A DNA stretch of 38,649 bases from Glaciecola sp. HTCC2999. GTDB lineage: Bacteria > Pseudomonadota > Gammaproteobacteria > Enterobacterales > Alteromonadaceae. The stretch spans positions 1-38,649 of the forward strand of contig CATECQ010000018.1 of the NCBI GenBank assembly GCA_949498985.1, written 5' to 3'. The notes under the pieces were generated by a model. The model saw only the letters and a program-made list of their open reading frames with translations. It searched no databases and had not been told where the DNA came from. Shown here in pieces: positions 20,263 through 27,669 of the stretch. The translations under genes and the position numbers were made by a program. Each line of letters begins with the position of its first letter. Position 1 is the first letter of the stretch.

Positions 20263-20844
20263 TTAAGCCGGTTCGCCCACCACGCTAGCTTCAGGCACCT
20301 CGACTAGCTCTCCCGTTTTACAATCATAAATAAAACCATAAATAGGTATGTAACTCGGTACCATCGGATTATTACGAATACGCTCAACGTCTTCAATAAC
20401 AGACTTTGCATTATCTTTAAATGTTAGCCAGTTGATATACTTACCTGCGGTAGTGCCAGTGGTAGTGCCATTATCTTGCCAACCATTTTCATCTATACTG
20501 GCCGTGTCTAAGCTAGATTCGAGTAGATCGCCCATTATCTCAGAAGTAAACAACTCCATACCGCACTGAGTATGATGGATCACAAACCATTCATTAGTAC
20601 CTAATAACTTATGAGAAATGACTAAAGATCGAATAGCGTCGTCACTCGCACGCCCACCAGCATTACGAATAACATGGGCATCCCCTTCAGACAGTCCCGC
20701 ATATTTAGCAGGATCTAAACGGGCATCCATACACGTTAGAATGGCAAAACCACCAGCAGGTGGCAGTGCTAAATCACCTTTGTCGCCAAAATTTTCTTGG
20801 TAGGCTTTATTTGCATTAAGTACTTCTTGTTTAATCTTTGACAT
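20263..20844 (-). CDS. Beta-class carbonic anhydrase
   Basis: The 193-residue protein has the zinc site of beta carbonic anhydrases: C38 with the D40-R42 dyad in LTCMDARLD, then H91-x-x-C94 in IHHTQCGM, and the conserved [18 protein letters not shown]. It interconverts CO2 and bicarbonate in the cytosol. The sequence resembles the small group that includes mycobacterial Rv1284 rather than E. coli Can. The start ATG has AGGAT before it. It is divergent from the FisR-type gene across about 250 bases, and bicarbonate supply to the adjacent AccC may be coincidental. Confidence 0.93.
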   Translation of the reverse strand: MSKIKQEVLNANKAYQENFGDKGDLALPPAGGFAILTCMDARLDPAKYAGLSEGDAHVIRNAGGRASDDAIRSLVISHKLLGTNEWFVIHHTQCGMELFTSEIMGDLLESSLDTASIDENGWQDNGTTTGTTAGKYINWLTFKDNAKSVIEDVERIRNNPMVPSYIPIYGFIYDCKTGELVEVPEASVVGEPA

Positions 20845-21004
20845 ACTGAAATCCTAATTAGTTTATTTACATAATGTATACACCAATTAGCATAGACTGG
20901 ATTTAAGTAAAATAATTATAAGACATAGCAGATAGATCTATTTAGGTACAACGCGTCACTCACAAATGATGAACAGTAAATAAACCTTGTCTGGCGTACT
21001 AAAC

Positions 21005-21049
21005 TTGACAATAATAGTGACATATCTGTCATCTGCTGTTTCAGTGTCA
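21005..21049. promoter_or_regulatory. TGACA/TGTCA repeat cluster upstream of fisR
   Basis: Four copies of TGACA or its complement TGTCA occur in 44 bases: 21006-21010, 21018-21022, 21027-21031 and 21045-21049. The second and third form TGACA-N4-TGTCA, a classic operator shape. TTGACA at 21005-21010 could also be a -35 box, but no good -10 follows. Similar TGACA pairs lie upstream of cioA (27487-27501). Autoregulation or shared FisR binding is inferred only. Confidence 0.4.
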
Positions 21050-21080
21050 GGCATAATCATAAACGACTAATATTCATCAT

Positions 21081-21094
21081 AGGAGCCAAACATT
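21081..21094 (+). promoter_or_regulatory. Strong ribosome-binding site followed by a possible ATT start
   Basis: AGGAG (21081-21085) is followed 6 bases later by ATT (21092-21094), which is in frame with fisR and would add nine residues (IINTATVQD, with initiator Met). The first ATG of the frame (21119) is 33 bases from this site and has none of its own. ATT starts are rare but used in infC and pcnB of E. coli. Confidence 0.45.
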
Positions 21095-21118
21095 ATCAAC
21101 ACAGCAACCGTTCAAGAT

Positions 21119-22435
21119 ATGATAGACGCTATTGATAAACCGGCTATTTTTATTAACACCGAACACACTATTCTAGCTGTTAATAAAGCTTACCGAGTGA
21201 CTTACGAAACAGAAGTTGTGATTAATAGTAGCAAGTGTTTTGAAATTTCACACAACCATACAAGTCCTTGTGATCAGCATGGTGAAGATTGCCCTATACA
21301 AGCGTGTATGAGTTCAAAAAAATCCAGTAATGTTATGCACATTCACCACACTGAATTAGGTAAAACCTATTGTGACATCTTAATGAAACCCATCAAAGAT
21401 GATAACGGTATAGTCGTTGGATTTTTAGAAATATTAGATAAGATCAATTTTGCTTCGGCTGAACCTCAACAAAATAAAATGGTAGGCCATTCCCTTCCCT
21501 TTAAACAAATGCTGACTCAGATAAATCGGGCAGCTCAAGCCGACATCTCAGTGCTTCTGCAGGGTGAAACAGGCACAGGTAAAGAGTTAGTTGCTCGAGC
21601 ACTTCATGATTCGAGTAAGCGAGCAGATAAACCTTTTGTCGTGATTGAATGCACTGGATTAAATGAAAATCTATTCGAATCTGAGTTATTTGGCCATGAA
21701 AAAGGCGCTTTTACCGGTGCGACACATGCCAAAAAAGGGCTAATTGATGTCGCCGATGGTGGTACCGTATTTTTTGATGAAATTGCGGATGTTGCCTTAA
21801 GTATGCAAGTCAAGTTATTGAGATTAATAGAAACTCAATCTTACCGAAGTGTTGGCAGTTTAAAGCAACGTAAAGCAAATTTTAGACTCATTTGTGCAAG
21901 CCATAAAAATCTTCTGTCCTTAGTTGAAAAAGGATTATTTAGAAAAGATTTATATTATCGAATTGCTGGTTTTCCCATAAACTTACCCAATTTAGCGCAA
22001 AGAACTGCTGATATTCCTGACTTGTGCCAATACTTTTTAAGTAAAAATAATAACAAGCAATTTTCCCATGACGCCATTGCTTATCTTTGTCGTTACCCAT
22101 TCCCAGGCAATATTCGCGAACTTAAAAATATTGTGGAGCACGCGGCTTTACTGGCAAACGAAGATGTTATTGAATTAAATGATTTACCTGAGCATATTTT
22201 ACACCCAGTGAATCAATTTGAGCACTCACACTACAATAGTGAGATATCTCCATTAGACAATCCAACATTAACGACAACAGATAAGTTCGCCACACTTGAA
22301 GATGTCGAAGGTGTTTATTTGGAAAGGCTTTGCAGCGAAAATACTTTCACAATAGACCAATTGGCGACAAAACTCGGTATCAGTACACGAACGTTATATC
22401 GAAAATTACAAAAACATGGGCTTAAGTTAGTTTAG
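21119..22435 (+). CDS. fisR: FisR-type sigma-54-dependent activator, probable sulfane-sulfur sensor
   Basis: This 438-residue protein has an N-terminal PAS-like sensing domain, a central AAA+ domain (Walker A GETGTGKE at 149-156, GAFTGA at 196-201 that contacts sigma-54, Walker B VFFDEIAD, arginine-finger region RKDLYYRI) and a C-terminal Fis-type helix-turn-helix (LATKLGISTRTLYRKLQKHG). In the sensing domain C40, C51 and C58 have spacing 11 and 7, matching the C53/C64/C71 set I recall for Cupriavidus FisR, which senses sulfane sulfur and activates sqr/pdo genes; C63 is extra. The gene converges on the sulfide operon with a 14-base 3' overlap. I give the first ATG, but the ribosome-binding site favours an ATT at 21092. 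A near-consensus sigma-54 promoter lies before cioA. Confidence 0.9.
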   Translation: MIDAIDKPAIFINTEHTILAVNKAYRVTYETEVVINSSKCFEISHNHTSPCDQHGEDCPIQACMSSKKSSNVMHIHHTELGKTYCDILMKPIKDDNGIVVGFLEILDKINFASAEPQQNKMVGHSLPFKQMLTQINRAAQADISVLLQGETGTGKELVARALHDSSKRADKPFVVIECTGLNENLFESELFGHEKGAFTGATHAKKGLIDVADGGTVFFDEIADVALSMQVKLLRLIETQSYRSVGSLKQRKANFRLICASHKNLLSLVEKGLFRKDLYYRIAGFPINLPNLAQRTADIPDLCQYFLSKNNNKQFSHDAIAYLCRYPFPGNIRELKNIVEHAALLANEDVIELNDLPEHILHPVNQFEHSHYNSEISPLDNPTLTTTDKFATLEDVEGVYLERLCSENTFTIDQLATKLGISTRTLYRKLQKHGLKLV

Positions 22436-23024
22436 TCGCTATCAACTGAACTACATGGCTATTACCTACGTGAAGTTCTCCTTCATTTAACATACGTTCT
22501 AGCTCTGTATTCATCTCAACATTCATTCTTATAAGCTCACTAGGTAGTGAATCACTCGACATAAACAACTCTCTAGCGGCAGCAGGAGGGCCGCCTACAC
22601 CATCGGTTAAAAGTTGCTTTTCAGTATATGCCTCCAAAATAAATACACCGTTATCTTTAATTGCAGTATGTATTTTAGCATGTATTTGCTGGCGAATAGA
22701 CTGTGGTACATGAGCGAATATGGATACAATACCTTCATATCGATTTATACCGAAATCAAAATCACTTAAATCTGCCACTACCGTTTCAATTTGAAGACCT
22801 TTACTTTCAGCTAGTGTTTTTGCTTTATTTAGCCCAACATGAGAGATATCAACAGCGGTAACACGATAACCTTGTTCAGCCAAAAAAACAGCATTTCTGC
22901 CTTCACCCTCTGCTAAACACAACACTTTGCCACCGGCTGGTATTCTAGTAAATTGCTCGAGTAAAAAATCATTTGGCTCAGTACCATATACAAACCCGTC
23001 TGAGCTGTATCTTTCATTCCACAT
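22422..23024 (-). CDS. Class I SAM-dependent methyltransferase in the sulfide operon
   Basis: The 200-residue protein starts MWNERYSSDGFVYGTEPNDFL, has the SAM-binding motif KVLCLAEGEGRNAVFLAEQG (about 34-53), VTAVDISHVGL with the acidic ribose ligand, and VVADLSDFDF; it lacks DNA- or RNA-binding additions. It resembles TehB/SmtA-like small-molecule methyltransferases. As the last gene of the operon with SQR and persulfide dioxygenase, methylation of a sulfur nucleophile is a reasonable guess but not shown by sequence. Its 3' end overlaps fisR by 14 bases tail to tail, with no terminator between them. Confidence 0.85.
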   Translation of the reverse strand: MWNERYSSDGFVYGTEPNDFLLEQFTRIPAGGKVLCLAEGEGRNAVFLAEQGYRVTAVDISHVGLNKAKTLAESKGLQIETVVADLSDFDFGINRYEGIVSIFAHVPQSIRQQIHAKIHTAIKDNGVFILEAYTEKQLLTDGVGGPPAAARELFMSSDSLPSELIRMNVEMNTELERMLNEGELHVGNSHVVQLIATKLT

Positions 23025-23048
23025 GCTATTTCACTCGATTAATCATGA

Positions 23049-23477
23049 TTATTTAAAGATGCTTAGATTCTGCAATTTATTTCCGAGCATAAATCCTATT
23101 AGCATGGTAATAACAAATAGAATAATGCCATCATGTAAAGACGAAATATTCGTCATCGCAGGACCAGGACAGATTCCGCTAACTCCCCAACCAATGCCAA
23201 AAAGCGAGGCACCGGTGATCAGTTTTTTATCAATCTTCTTGTTATTAGGAATATCACAAGGCGTCGAAAAGAGTGTCGTTTTACGCTTATTCACAAAGCC
23301 ATAATAAACCGGTAAATACACCATTAAGCCTCCACCCATAACAAATGCTAGAGTAGGATCCCAATTACCAAAAATATCTAAAAATGCTAGAACACGCTGT
23401 GGATCGACCATAGTAGAAATCGTTAGACCGGCACCAAATAATAAACCGCTCAATAAACCAATTAATATCTGTTTCAT
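23049..23477 (-). CDS. YeeE/YedE-type (DUF6691) sulfur transport protein, second half
   Basis: A membrane protein of 142 residues with about four helices, containing FGAGLTISTMVDPQRVLAFLDIFG, a GNWDPTLAFVMGGG stretch and GASLFGIGWGVSGICPGPA. These are hallmarks of the half-size YeeE/YedE partners (also called PmpB), which with the neighbouring gene resemble one full-length YeeE thiosulfate channel. The open frame begins at a TTG (23483) followed by two ATGs; the third codon (23477) is preferred because AAGGG lies 6 bases before it. That ribosome-binding site overlaps the stop of the upstream partner gene. Import of thiosulfate or another sulfur species into the cytosol is the family role; direction here is not provable. 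Confidence 0.82.
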   Translation of the reverse strand: MKQILIGLLSGLLFGAGLTISTMVDPQRVLAFLDIFGNWDPTLAFVMGGGLMVYLPVYYGFVNKRKTTLFSTPCDIPNNKKIDKKLITGASLFGIGWGVSGICPGPAMTNISSLHDGIILFVITMLIGFMLGNKLQNLSIFK

Positions 23478-23486
23478 CATCAACCC

Positions 23487-23900
23487 TTATACTAAATGAT
23501 TGAGTACTGTTACAGTACTAAATGCAGTAAACATGAACGTCAGCGTCGCCACTATCGAGCGTTTAGACAGCCTTCCAATACCACAAATACCATGGCCACT
23601 CGTACAGCCTGAACCTATCTTAGTTCCCACACCCACTAATAGACCACCTATCGCAAGAGTCATAAGTGGAGTATCAATATTAGTCGGAAGAGAGAATCCA
23701 AACATTTGGGTAAGTAAAGGGGCGCAAATTAAACCTATGATAAATGACCAACGCCATCCTTTATCCGTCGCATTAGGCTTGAGCGATTCAAAAACGATAC
23801 CAGAAATACCGGCGATTTTACCAAGCGTTAGCATCAATAAAATTGAAGCAACTCCAATTAAAGCCCCACCCAATAATGCTTGTAAATATATTTCGTTCAT
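23487..23900 (-). CDS. YeeE/YedE-type sulfur transport protein, first half
   Basis: This 137-residue membrane protein contains GGALIGVASILLMLTLGKIAGISGI and the conserved cysteine turn GSGCTSGHGICGIGRLSKRS, the signature of YeeE/YedE. C-containing turns of this kind line the thiosulfate path in YeeE and may interact with thiosulfate. The start ATG has AAGGA at good spacing. It lies 36 bases after the SQR gene, and its stop abuts the ribosome-binding site of the partner gene, so the two are co-translated as a pair. Confidence 0.85.
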   Translation of the reverse strand: MNEIYLQALLGGALIGVASILLMLTLGKIAGISGIVFESLKPNATDKGWRWSFIIGLICAPLLTQMFGFSLPTNIDTPLMTLAIGGLLVGVGTKIGSGCTSGHGICGIGRLSKRSIVATLTFMFTAFSTVTVLNHLV

Positions 23901-23936
23901 TTAATCCTTCTCACTTTCAATTAGTTTACTCACCAT

Positions 23937-25607
23937 TTATACCGATTCCGGCTTTTTCGGTTTAGCTAGCCACTCTTTTCCTTTCAACATTCCTTTCCAA
24001 TATAGAGGGGGGAGTAGCTTTTCTTTCAAATACCAAGCTAATCTCGAAGGTTTGGTGCCATTAATCAACCATGAAGGGAAGCTACTGAGAATTTTACCTC
24101 CGTAACCAAACTCGGCTAGAACAATCTTGCCACGTTCTACCGTTAAAGGGCAACTACCATACCCGTTGTATATGGCTCTATCAATATTCATGCCTCTATC
24201 ATGCAGTAGATTTGCAGCCACGACCGGCGCTTGCATTCTTGCTGCCGCTGCAGTCTTAGCATTTGGTGCATTTGTTGCATCACCTAAACTATAAATATTA
24301 CTAAATTTTTTGTGACGTAATGTCGATTGGTCAACATCAATCCAACCAGCATCATCGGCAAGCGGACTGACTTTAATAAAATCAGGAGGAGATTGTGGCG
24401 GCACTACATGTAACATGTCGAACTCTTTTTCTATAATTTCTACTTTTTCACCCGAAACAGCTTTAAATCTAGCGACTTTTTTATCACCGTCCACCGCAAT
24501 GAGTTCGTGAGTGAAATGCGCGTTAATCTTGTACTTTTCAATGTACTTCATTAAAGCAGGTACATAGTCTTTCACCCCAAATAAAACAGCACCTGCATTA
24601 TAAAAATCAATCTCTATGTTATTTAGCACGCCACTTTTCGTCCAGTGATCGCTTGATAAATACATTGCTTTTTGAGGGGCTCCAGCACATTTTATCGGCA
24701 TAGGTGGTTGAGTGAATAAGGCTTTACCACCTTTAAATGATTGTACCAGTTCCCAAGTGTAAGGTGCTAAGTCAAATCGATAATTTGATGTCACGCCATT
24801 ACGACCTAAGGTTTCACTTAAACCTTCTATTTTATCCCAATCAAGTTTAATACCGGGACACACCACTAATTGTTGATACTTTACATGTCGACAGCCATCT
24901 AATAACAATATATTTTGTTCTGGCATAAATGCGGCGACTGCTGCTTTTATCCAAGTCACACCTTTGGGGATGATCGAAGAGGTTGTTCGGACCGTTTCAT
25001 CCGCAGAAAAAACACCCCCCCCCACTAAAGTCCATCCAGGTTGATAATAATGAACATCTGCAGGTTCAACAATCGCAACATCTAAATTAGGATCTCGTTT
25101 TTTTAAACTTGAAGCCACAGCAACACCTGCAGCCCCAGCACCGACTACAACGACACTATGTTGATAATCAATATTTGACGAAGGATTTTTTCCACTATTG
25201 ACTAAACGATTGACGACACCGCTTAAGTCATAACCCGCACTTTGCGACTGAGATAATACAGATTCATGGCCAAGAGCTTCAGCCTGAGATAAGGCCCATA
25301 ATGTAATAGAACGAGTGCCAGAACGACAGTATGCTAATACTGGTGTAGAGAGTTTCTTTAAAGATTCTCCAAATTCAATACCATCTTCATCCGTTACTTT
25401 ACCTGTTACGACAGGCAAATAAACACATTCGATACCGAATTTTTCAGCTTCAATCTTGATTTCATCAAAACCTGGCTGATCTGCACCTTCACCATCTGGA
25501 CGGTTGCATATAATACTTTTAAAACCTAATTCATGTATCGCTTGCACATCGCTAGGCGCGATTTGTGCAGAAACTGAAATTTCGTTGGTGACATGTTTAA
25601 TATCCAT
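23937..25607 (-). CDS. sqr: Phosphatase/rhodanese-like (DUF442) domain fused to sulfide:quinone oxidoreductase
   Basis: The 556-residue protein joins two enzymes. Residues 1 to about 115 form a DUF442 (TIGR01244-like) domain with the active loop AYCRSGTRS (C94), a cysteine-phosphatase-fold sulfur-transfer module. From about 150 comes a flavoprotein of the type II SQR group: FAD-binding VVVVGAGAAG (153-161), C250 in VVCPGIKLDW, C307 in IKCAGAPQKAM and C486 in YGSCPLTVERG, the last two matching the redox pair of human SQR. It oxidises sulfide to a persulfide and passes electrons to quinone; no signal peptide is seen, so it should face the cytosol as a membrane-associated enzyme. It is 8 bases from the persulfide dioxygenase gene, its expected partner. 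Confidence 0.93.
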   Translation of the reverse strand: MDIKHVTNEISVSAQIAPSDVQAIHELGFKSIICNRPDGEGADQPGFDEIKIEAEKFGIECVYLPVVTGKVTDEDGIEFGESLKKLSTPVLAYCRSGTRSITLWALSQAEALGHESVLSQSQSAGYDLSGVVNRLVNSGKNPSSNIDYQHSVVVVGAGAAGVAVASSLKKRDPNLDVAIVEPADVHYYQPGWTLVGGGVFSADETVRTTSSIIPKGVTWIKAAVAAFMPEQNILLLDGCRHVKYQQLVVCPGIKLDWDKIEGLSETLGRNGVTSNYRFDLAPYTWELVQSFKGGKALFTQPPMPIKCAGAPQKAMYLSSDHWTKSGVLNNIEIDFYNAGAVLFGVKDYVPALMKYIEKYKINAHFTHELIAVDGDKKVARFKAVSGEKVEIIEKEFDMLHVVPPQSPPDFIKVSPLADDAGWIDVDQSTLRHKKFSNIYSLGDATNAPNAKTAAAARMQAPVVAANLLHDRGMNIDRAIYNGYGSCPLTVERGKIVLAEFGYGGKILSSFPSWLINGTKPSRLAWYLKEKLLPPLYWKGMLKGKEWLAKPKKPESV

Positions 25608-25615
25608 AATAATAC

Positions 25616-26470
25616 CTATGAAACGTTTACTGGAATTTTAATAAATTGCTGACCCTGTTCAGAAGCTTCTCCGAACTGGCCATTACGCATATTTGCTTGT
25701 AAAGCGGGTAGTAAAAGTTTGGGCACAGCGAGTGTATTATCTCGTGCTTCACGTTTAGCCACGAATTCAGCAAGTTGAGTATCAGATTGAATTTGCTTAT
25801 TCTGCGCTCTGGACTCGCCAATCGTAGTTGCAGCCATGGGTTCATCGCCTGCTTTAGGATAATCGTGCCCAAGGTACACAATAGTGTCATCCGGCAAAGT
25901 ATAGAATCGCTTAACAGTAGCAAATAACAGTTCAGCGCTTCCTCCCGGGAAATCACATCTTGCGGTTCCAAGATGCGGAGCAAAGATGGTGTCACCAACA
26001 AATATCGAATTTTCGATTAAATAACTGGCGCATGCTGGAGTATGGCCTGGTGTATGCCATACAGTTACAGGTAGGTTACCAATATTAAAAGTGTCACCTT
26101 CATCAAATAACACATCATATTGCGATCCATCTAATGGTGTATCTGACGCAATTTCAAATTTAGGCACCCAATATTCAAGTACCTTTTTTATACCTGAACC
26201 CATAGCAATCTTACCGCCTAAGCTCGCTTGCAAATAATGCGCAGCAGTAATGTGATCTGCATGAACATGTGTTTCTAAGATCCACTCGGTCTCGAGTTGA
26301 TTCTCTTTTACAAATGTTATGATTTTATCTGCATGGGTATATGATACTGTCGCTGAAAATTGGTCATAATCTAAAACAGAATCAATAATTCCACATTTTT
26401 TTGATGATTCATCCACGACAACATAGGTAAATGTTGCTGTAGTTTTATCGTGAAAAACGTTAACTTGCAT
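25616..26470 (-). CDS. pdo: Persulfide dioxygenase (MBL fold)
   Basis: The 284-residue metallo-beta-lactamase-fold protein has THVHADH (67-73), HTPGHTPAC (139-147), GDTIF with D160, GTARCDFPGG (168-177) and YLGHDY (199-204). The combination of GTxRxDF and the iron-binding His/Asp set is typical of ETHE1-type persulfide dioxygenases, which oxidise glutathione persulfide to sulfite. It is encoded 8 bases ahead of SQR and 15 bases after the TauE gene, forming a complete sulfide-to-sulfite module. The ATG has GGAGT before it. Residue C172 next to R171 is a small departure from the usual Thr/Asp context in ETHE1. Confidence 0.9.
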   Translation of the reverse strand: MQVNVFHDKTTATFTYVVVDESSKKCGIIDSVLDYDQFSATVSYTHADKIITFVKENQLETEWILETHVHADHITAAHYLQASLGGKIAMGSGIKKVLEYWVPKFEIASDTPLDGSQYDVLFDEGDTFNIGNLPVTVWHTPGHTPACASYLIENSIFVGDTIFAPHLGTARCDFPGGSAELLFATVKRFYTLPDDTIVYLGHDYPKAGDEPMAATTIGESRAQNKQIQSDTQLAEFVAKREARDNTLAVPKLLLPALQANMRNGQFGEASEQGQQFIKIPVNVS

Positions 26471-26485
26471 AGTTTGACTCCAAAT

Positions 26486-27298
26486 TTATAGTATTTCTTT
26501 AATAATGATGAATACGGCGATAGCTAAAGTAAAAAATGCAAAAATCTTTTGTAACGTTTGCCCCTCTAGCTGCCCAGCAATTTTCTTGGATATCGTCATT
26601 CCGATGAATGTTGCTACGAGCATTAAACCGATAAGAGACATATCCAGTTCGATTTCGTTTTGCAGATCTCCGGTAAAACCAATTAATGATTTCAAAGCAA
26701 TAATAAACAATGAAGCACCTACTGCTTGTTTCATTGGCATTCCCATTAACAGCACAAGTGCAGGAATAATCAAGAAGCCTCCTCCAGCACCCAATATGCC
26801 GGTAATCACACCTACAACAGCTCCCTCAAAGGCAATCAATAAAAAACTAGTGCTTTTAAGATCGTGCTGAGCGTCTGTCGATTTAAGATGTGATACATTG
26901 TTGGCATAAGCTTTTTTTAACATCATCCCGGCAGATACCAACATTAAGAGTGCGAAAAACACCATAATTGCGACATTTTTAGATATCGACACCTCTCCCA
27001 AATTTAAGACATCTGGAATATTGGGCATCAAATAAGCTCTTGAAAGATATACCGCTAAAATAGAAGGGACGGCAAAAATGATAGATGATTTAACATCAAT
27101 TAATCCTTGCTTGAAATATGATATTGCACCATAAGCAGCGGTTGCCCCAACAATAAGTAATGAATAACCTGTTGCAATATCAGCTGGAACTGACAATAAA
27201 TAAACTAATATAGGCACCGTCAATATAGAACCGCCACCGCCGATAATGCCGAGCACAACTCCCATCAATATTGCTGCTACGAATCCTAAAACCACCAA
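26486..27298 (-). CDS. TauE/SafE-family sulfite exporter
   Basis: The 270-residue protein has eight or so membrane segments in two repeats, with GIIGGGGSILTVPILVYLLS near the start and GILGAGGGFLIIPALVLLMG in the second half, the paired Gly-rich motifs of TauE/SafE. The family exports sulfite, sulfoacetate or similar anions; beside persulfide dioxygenase, sulfite is the obvious cargo. It is the first gene of the six-gene minus-strand operon. The open frame starts at TTG (27296-27298), preceded by AAGG at 8 bases; the next codon is GTG and could be used instead. No clear sigma-54 element was found on this strand. Confidence 0.88.
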   Translation of the reverse strand: MVVLGFVAAILMGVVLGIIGGGGSILTVPILVYLLSVPADIATGYSLLIVGATAAYGAISYFKQGLIDVKSSIIFAVPSILAVYLSRAYLMPNIPDVLNLGEVSISKNVAIMVFFALLMLVSAGMMLKKAYANNVSHLKSTDAQHDLKSTSFLLIAFEGAVVGVITGILGAGGGFLIIPALVLLMGMPMKQAVGASLFIIALKSLIGFTGDLQNEIELDMSLIGLMLVATFIGMTISKKIAGQLEGQTLQKIFAFFTLAIAVFIIIKEIL

Positions 27299-27414
27299 AA
27301 TGTTAACCTTAATTAAGCATACTCTTAACTTTATTTATACCATTAAGAAATATGATATGCAATTTAAGAATATATATTTTTGAGTTTATTATTAATTTTC
27401 GTTTTCAATAGCTA

Positions 27415-27501
27415 TGACAATTTATTGAAATATATCTAGGCTTTTAAGCAACAAAAAGACATTTATGTCACCATTTGCGCCACATCTGACAATTAATGAC
27501 A
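27415..27501. promoter_or_regulatory. TGACA/TGTCA repeats upstream of cioA
   Basis: TGACA occurs at 27415-27419, 27487-27491 and 27497-27501, and TGTCA at 27466-27470. The last pair reads CTGACAATTAATGACA, similar to TGACAATAATAGTGACA before fisR. GACATTTATGTC (27458-27469) is also palindromic. The pair lies about 180-195 bases upstream of the predicted cioA start, within reach of a sigma-54 activator. Binding by FisR is inferred only. Confidence 0.4.
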
Positions 27502-27504
27502 ATT

Positions 27505-27521
27505 GATTCAAAAATTGAATC
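27505..27521. promoter_or_regulatory. 17-bp perfect palindrome upstream of cioA
   Basis: GATTCAA and TTGAATC flank three A residues. It lies immediately after the TGACA pair, centred about 167 bases before the predicted cioA start. It does not match the FNR or ArcA consensus that I know. It could be an activator site or simply an AT-rich chance palindrome. Confidence 0.4.
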
Positions 27522-27653
27522 CCAGTTCCTTGTAAATCTGTGTATTTTTGGTTAAGCCAATACAGGCTTTTATGATGATAGTCAGGGTAAAATACAGGAG
27601 TGCAGGCCCTAATAGGCATATTAGTACGTATTAATTTTATTGTTCTTACATCC

Positions 27654-27669
27654 TGGCTCGAATATTGCT
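27654..27669 (+). promoter_or_regulatory. Sigma-54 (-24/-12) promoter of the cioAB-cydDC-dsrE operon
   Basis: TGGCTCG at 27654-27660, four bases, then TTGCT at 27665-27669. This matches the sigma-54 consensus TGGCACG-N4-TTGCW at every position but one (A to T), including the invariant GG and GC separated by exactly 10 bases, and a C precedes the T. The transcript should start near 27680, giving a 65-base leader to cioA. A sigma-54 activator (FisR type) is encoded 5 kb away. Confidence 0.85.

Noticed and set aside
20263-20844. Carbonic anhydrase as a member of the sulfide locus
   Set aside because: It is transcribed away from fisR with its own terminator side and no sulfur-related function; adjacency alone is not evidence.
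20994-21010. TGGCGTACTAAACTTGAC as a sigma-54 promoter for fisR
   Set aside because: The spacing between the GG and the TTG element is about two bases too long, and the invariant GC of the -12 box is missing.
27459-27482. TGGCGCAAATGGTGAC on the minus strand as a sigma-54 promoter for tauE
   Set aside because: The -12 part reads GTGAC in place of TTGCW, losing the invariant C; no better match was found on that strand, so the control of tauE stays open.
27422-27619. 65-codon open frame on the minus strand between tauE and cioA
   Set aside because: Its composition is unlike a real protein, it has no convincing ribosome-binding site, and it overlaps the clustered regulatory motifs.
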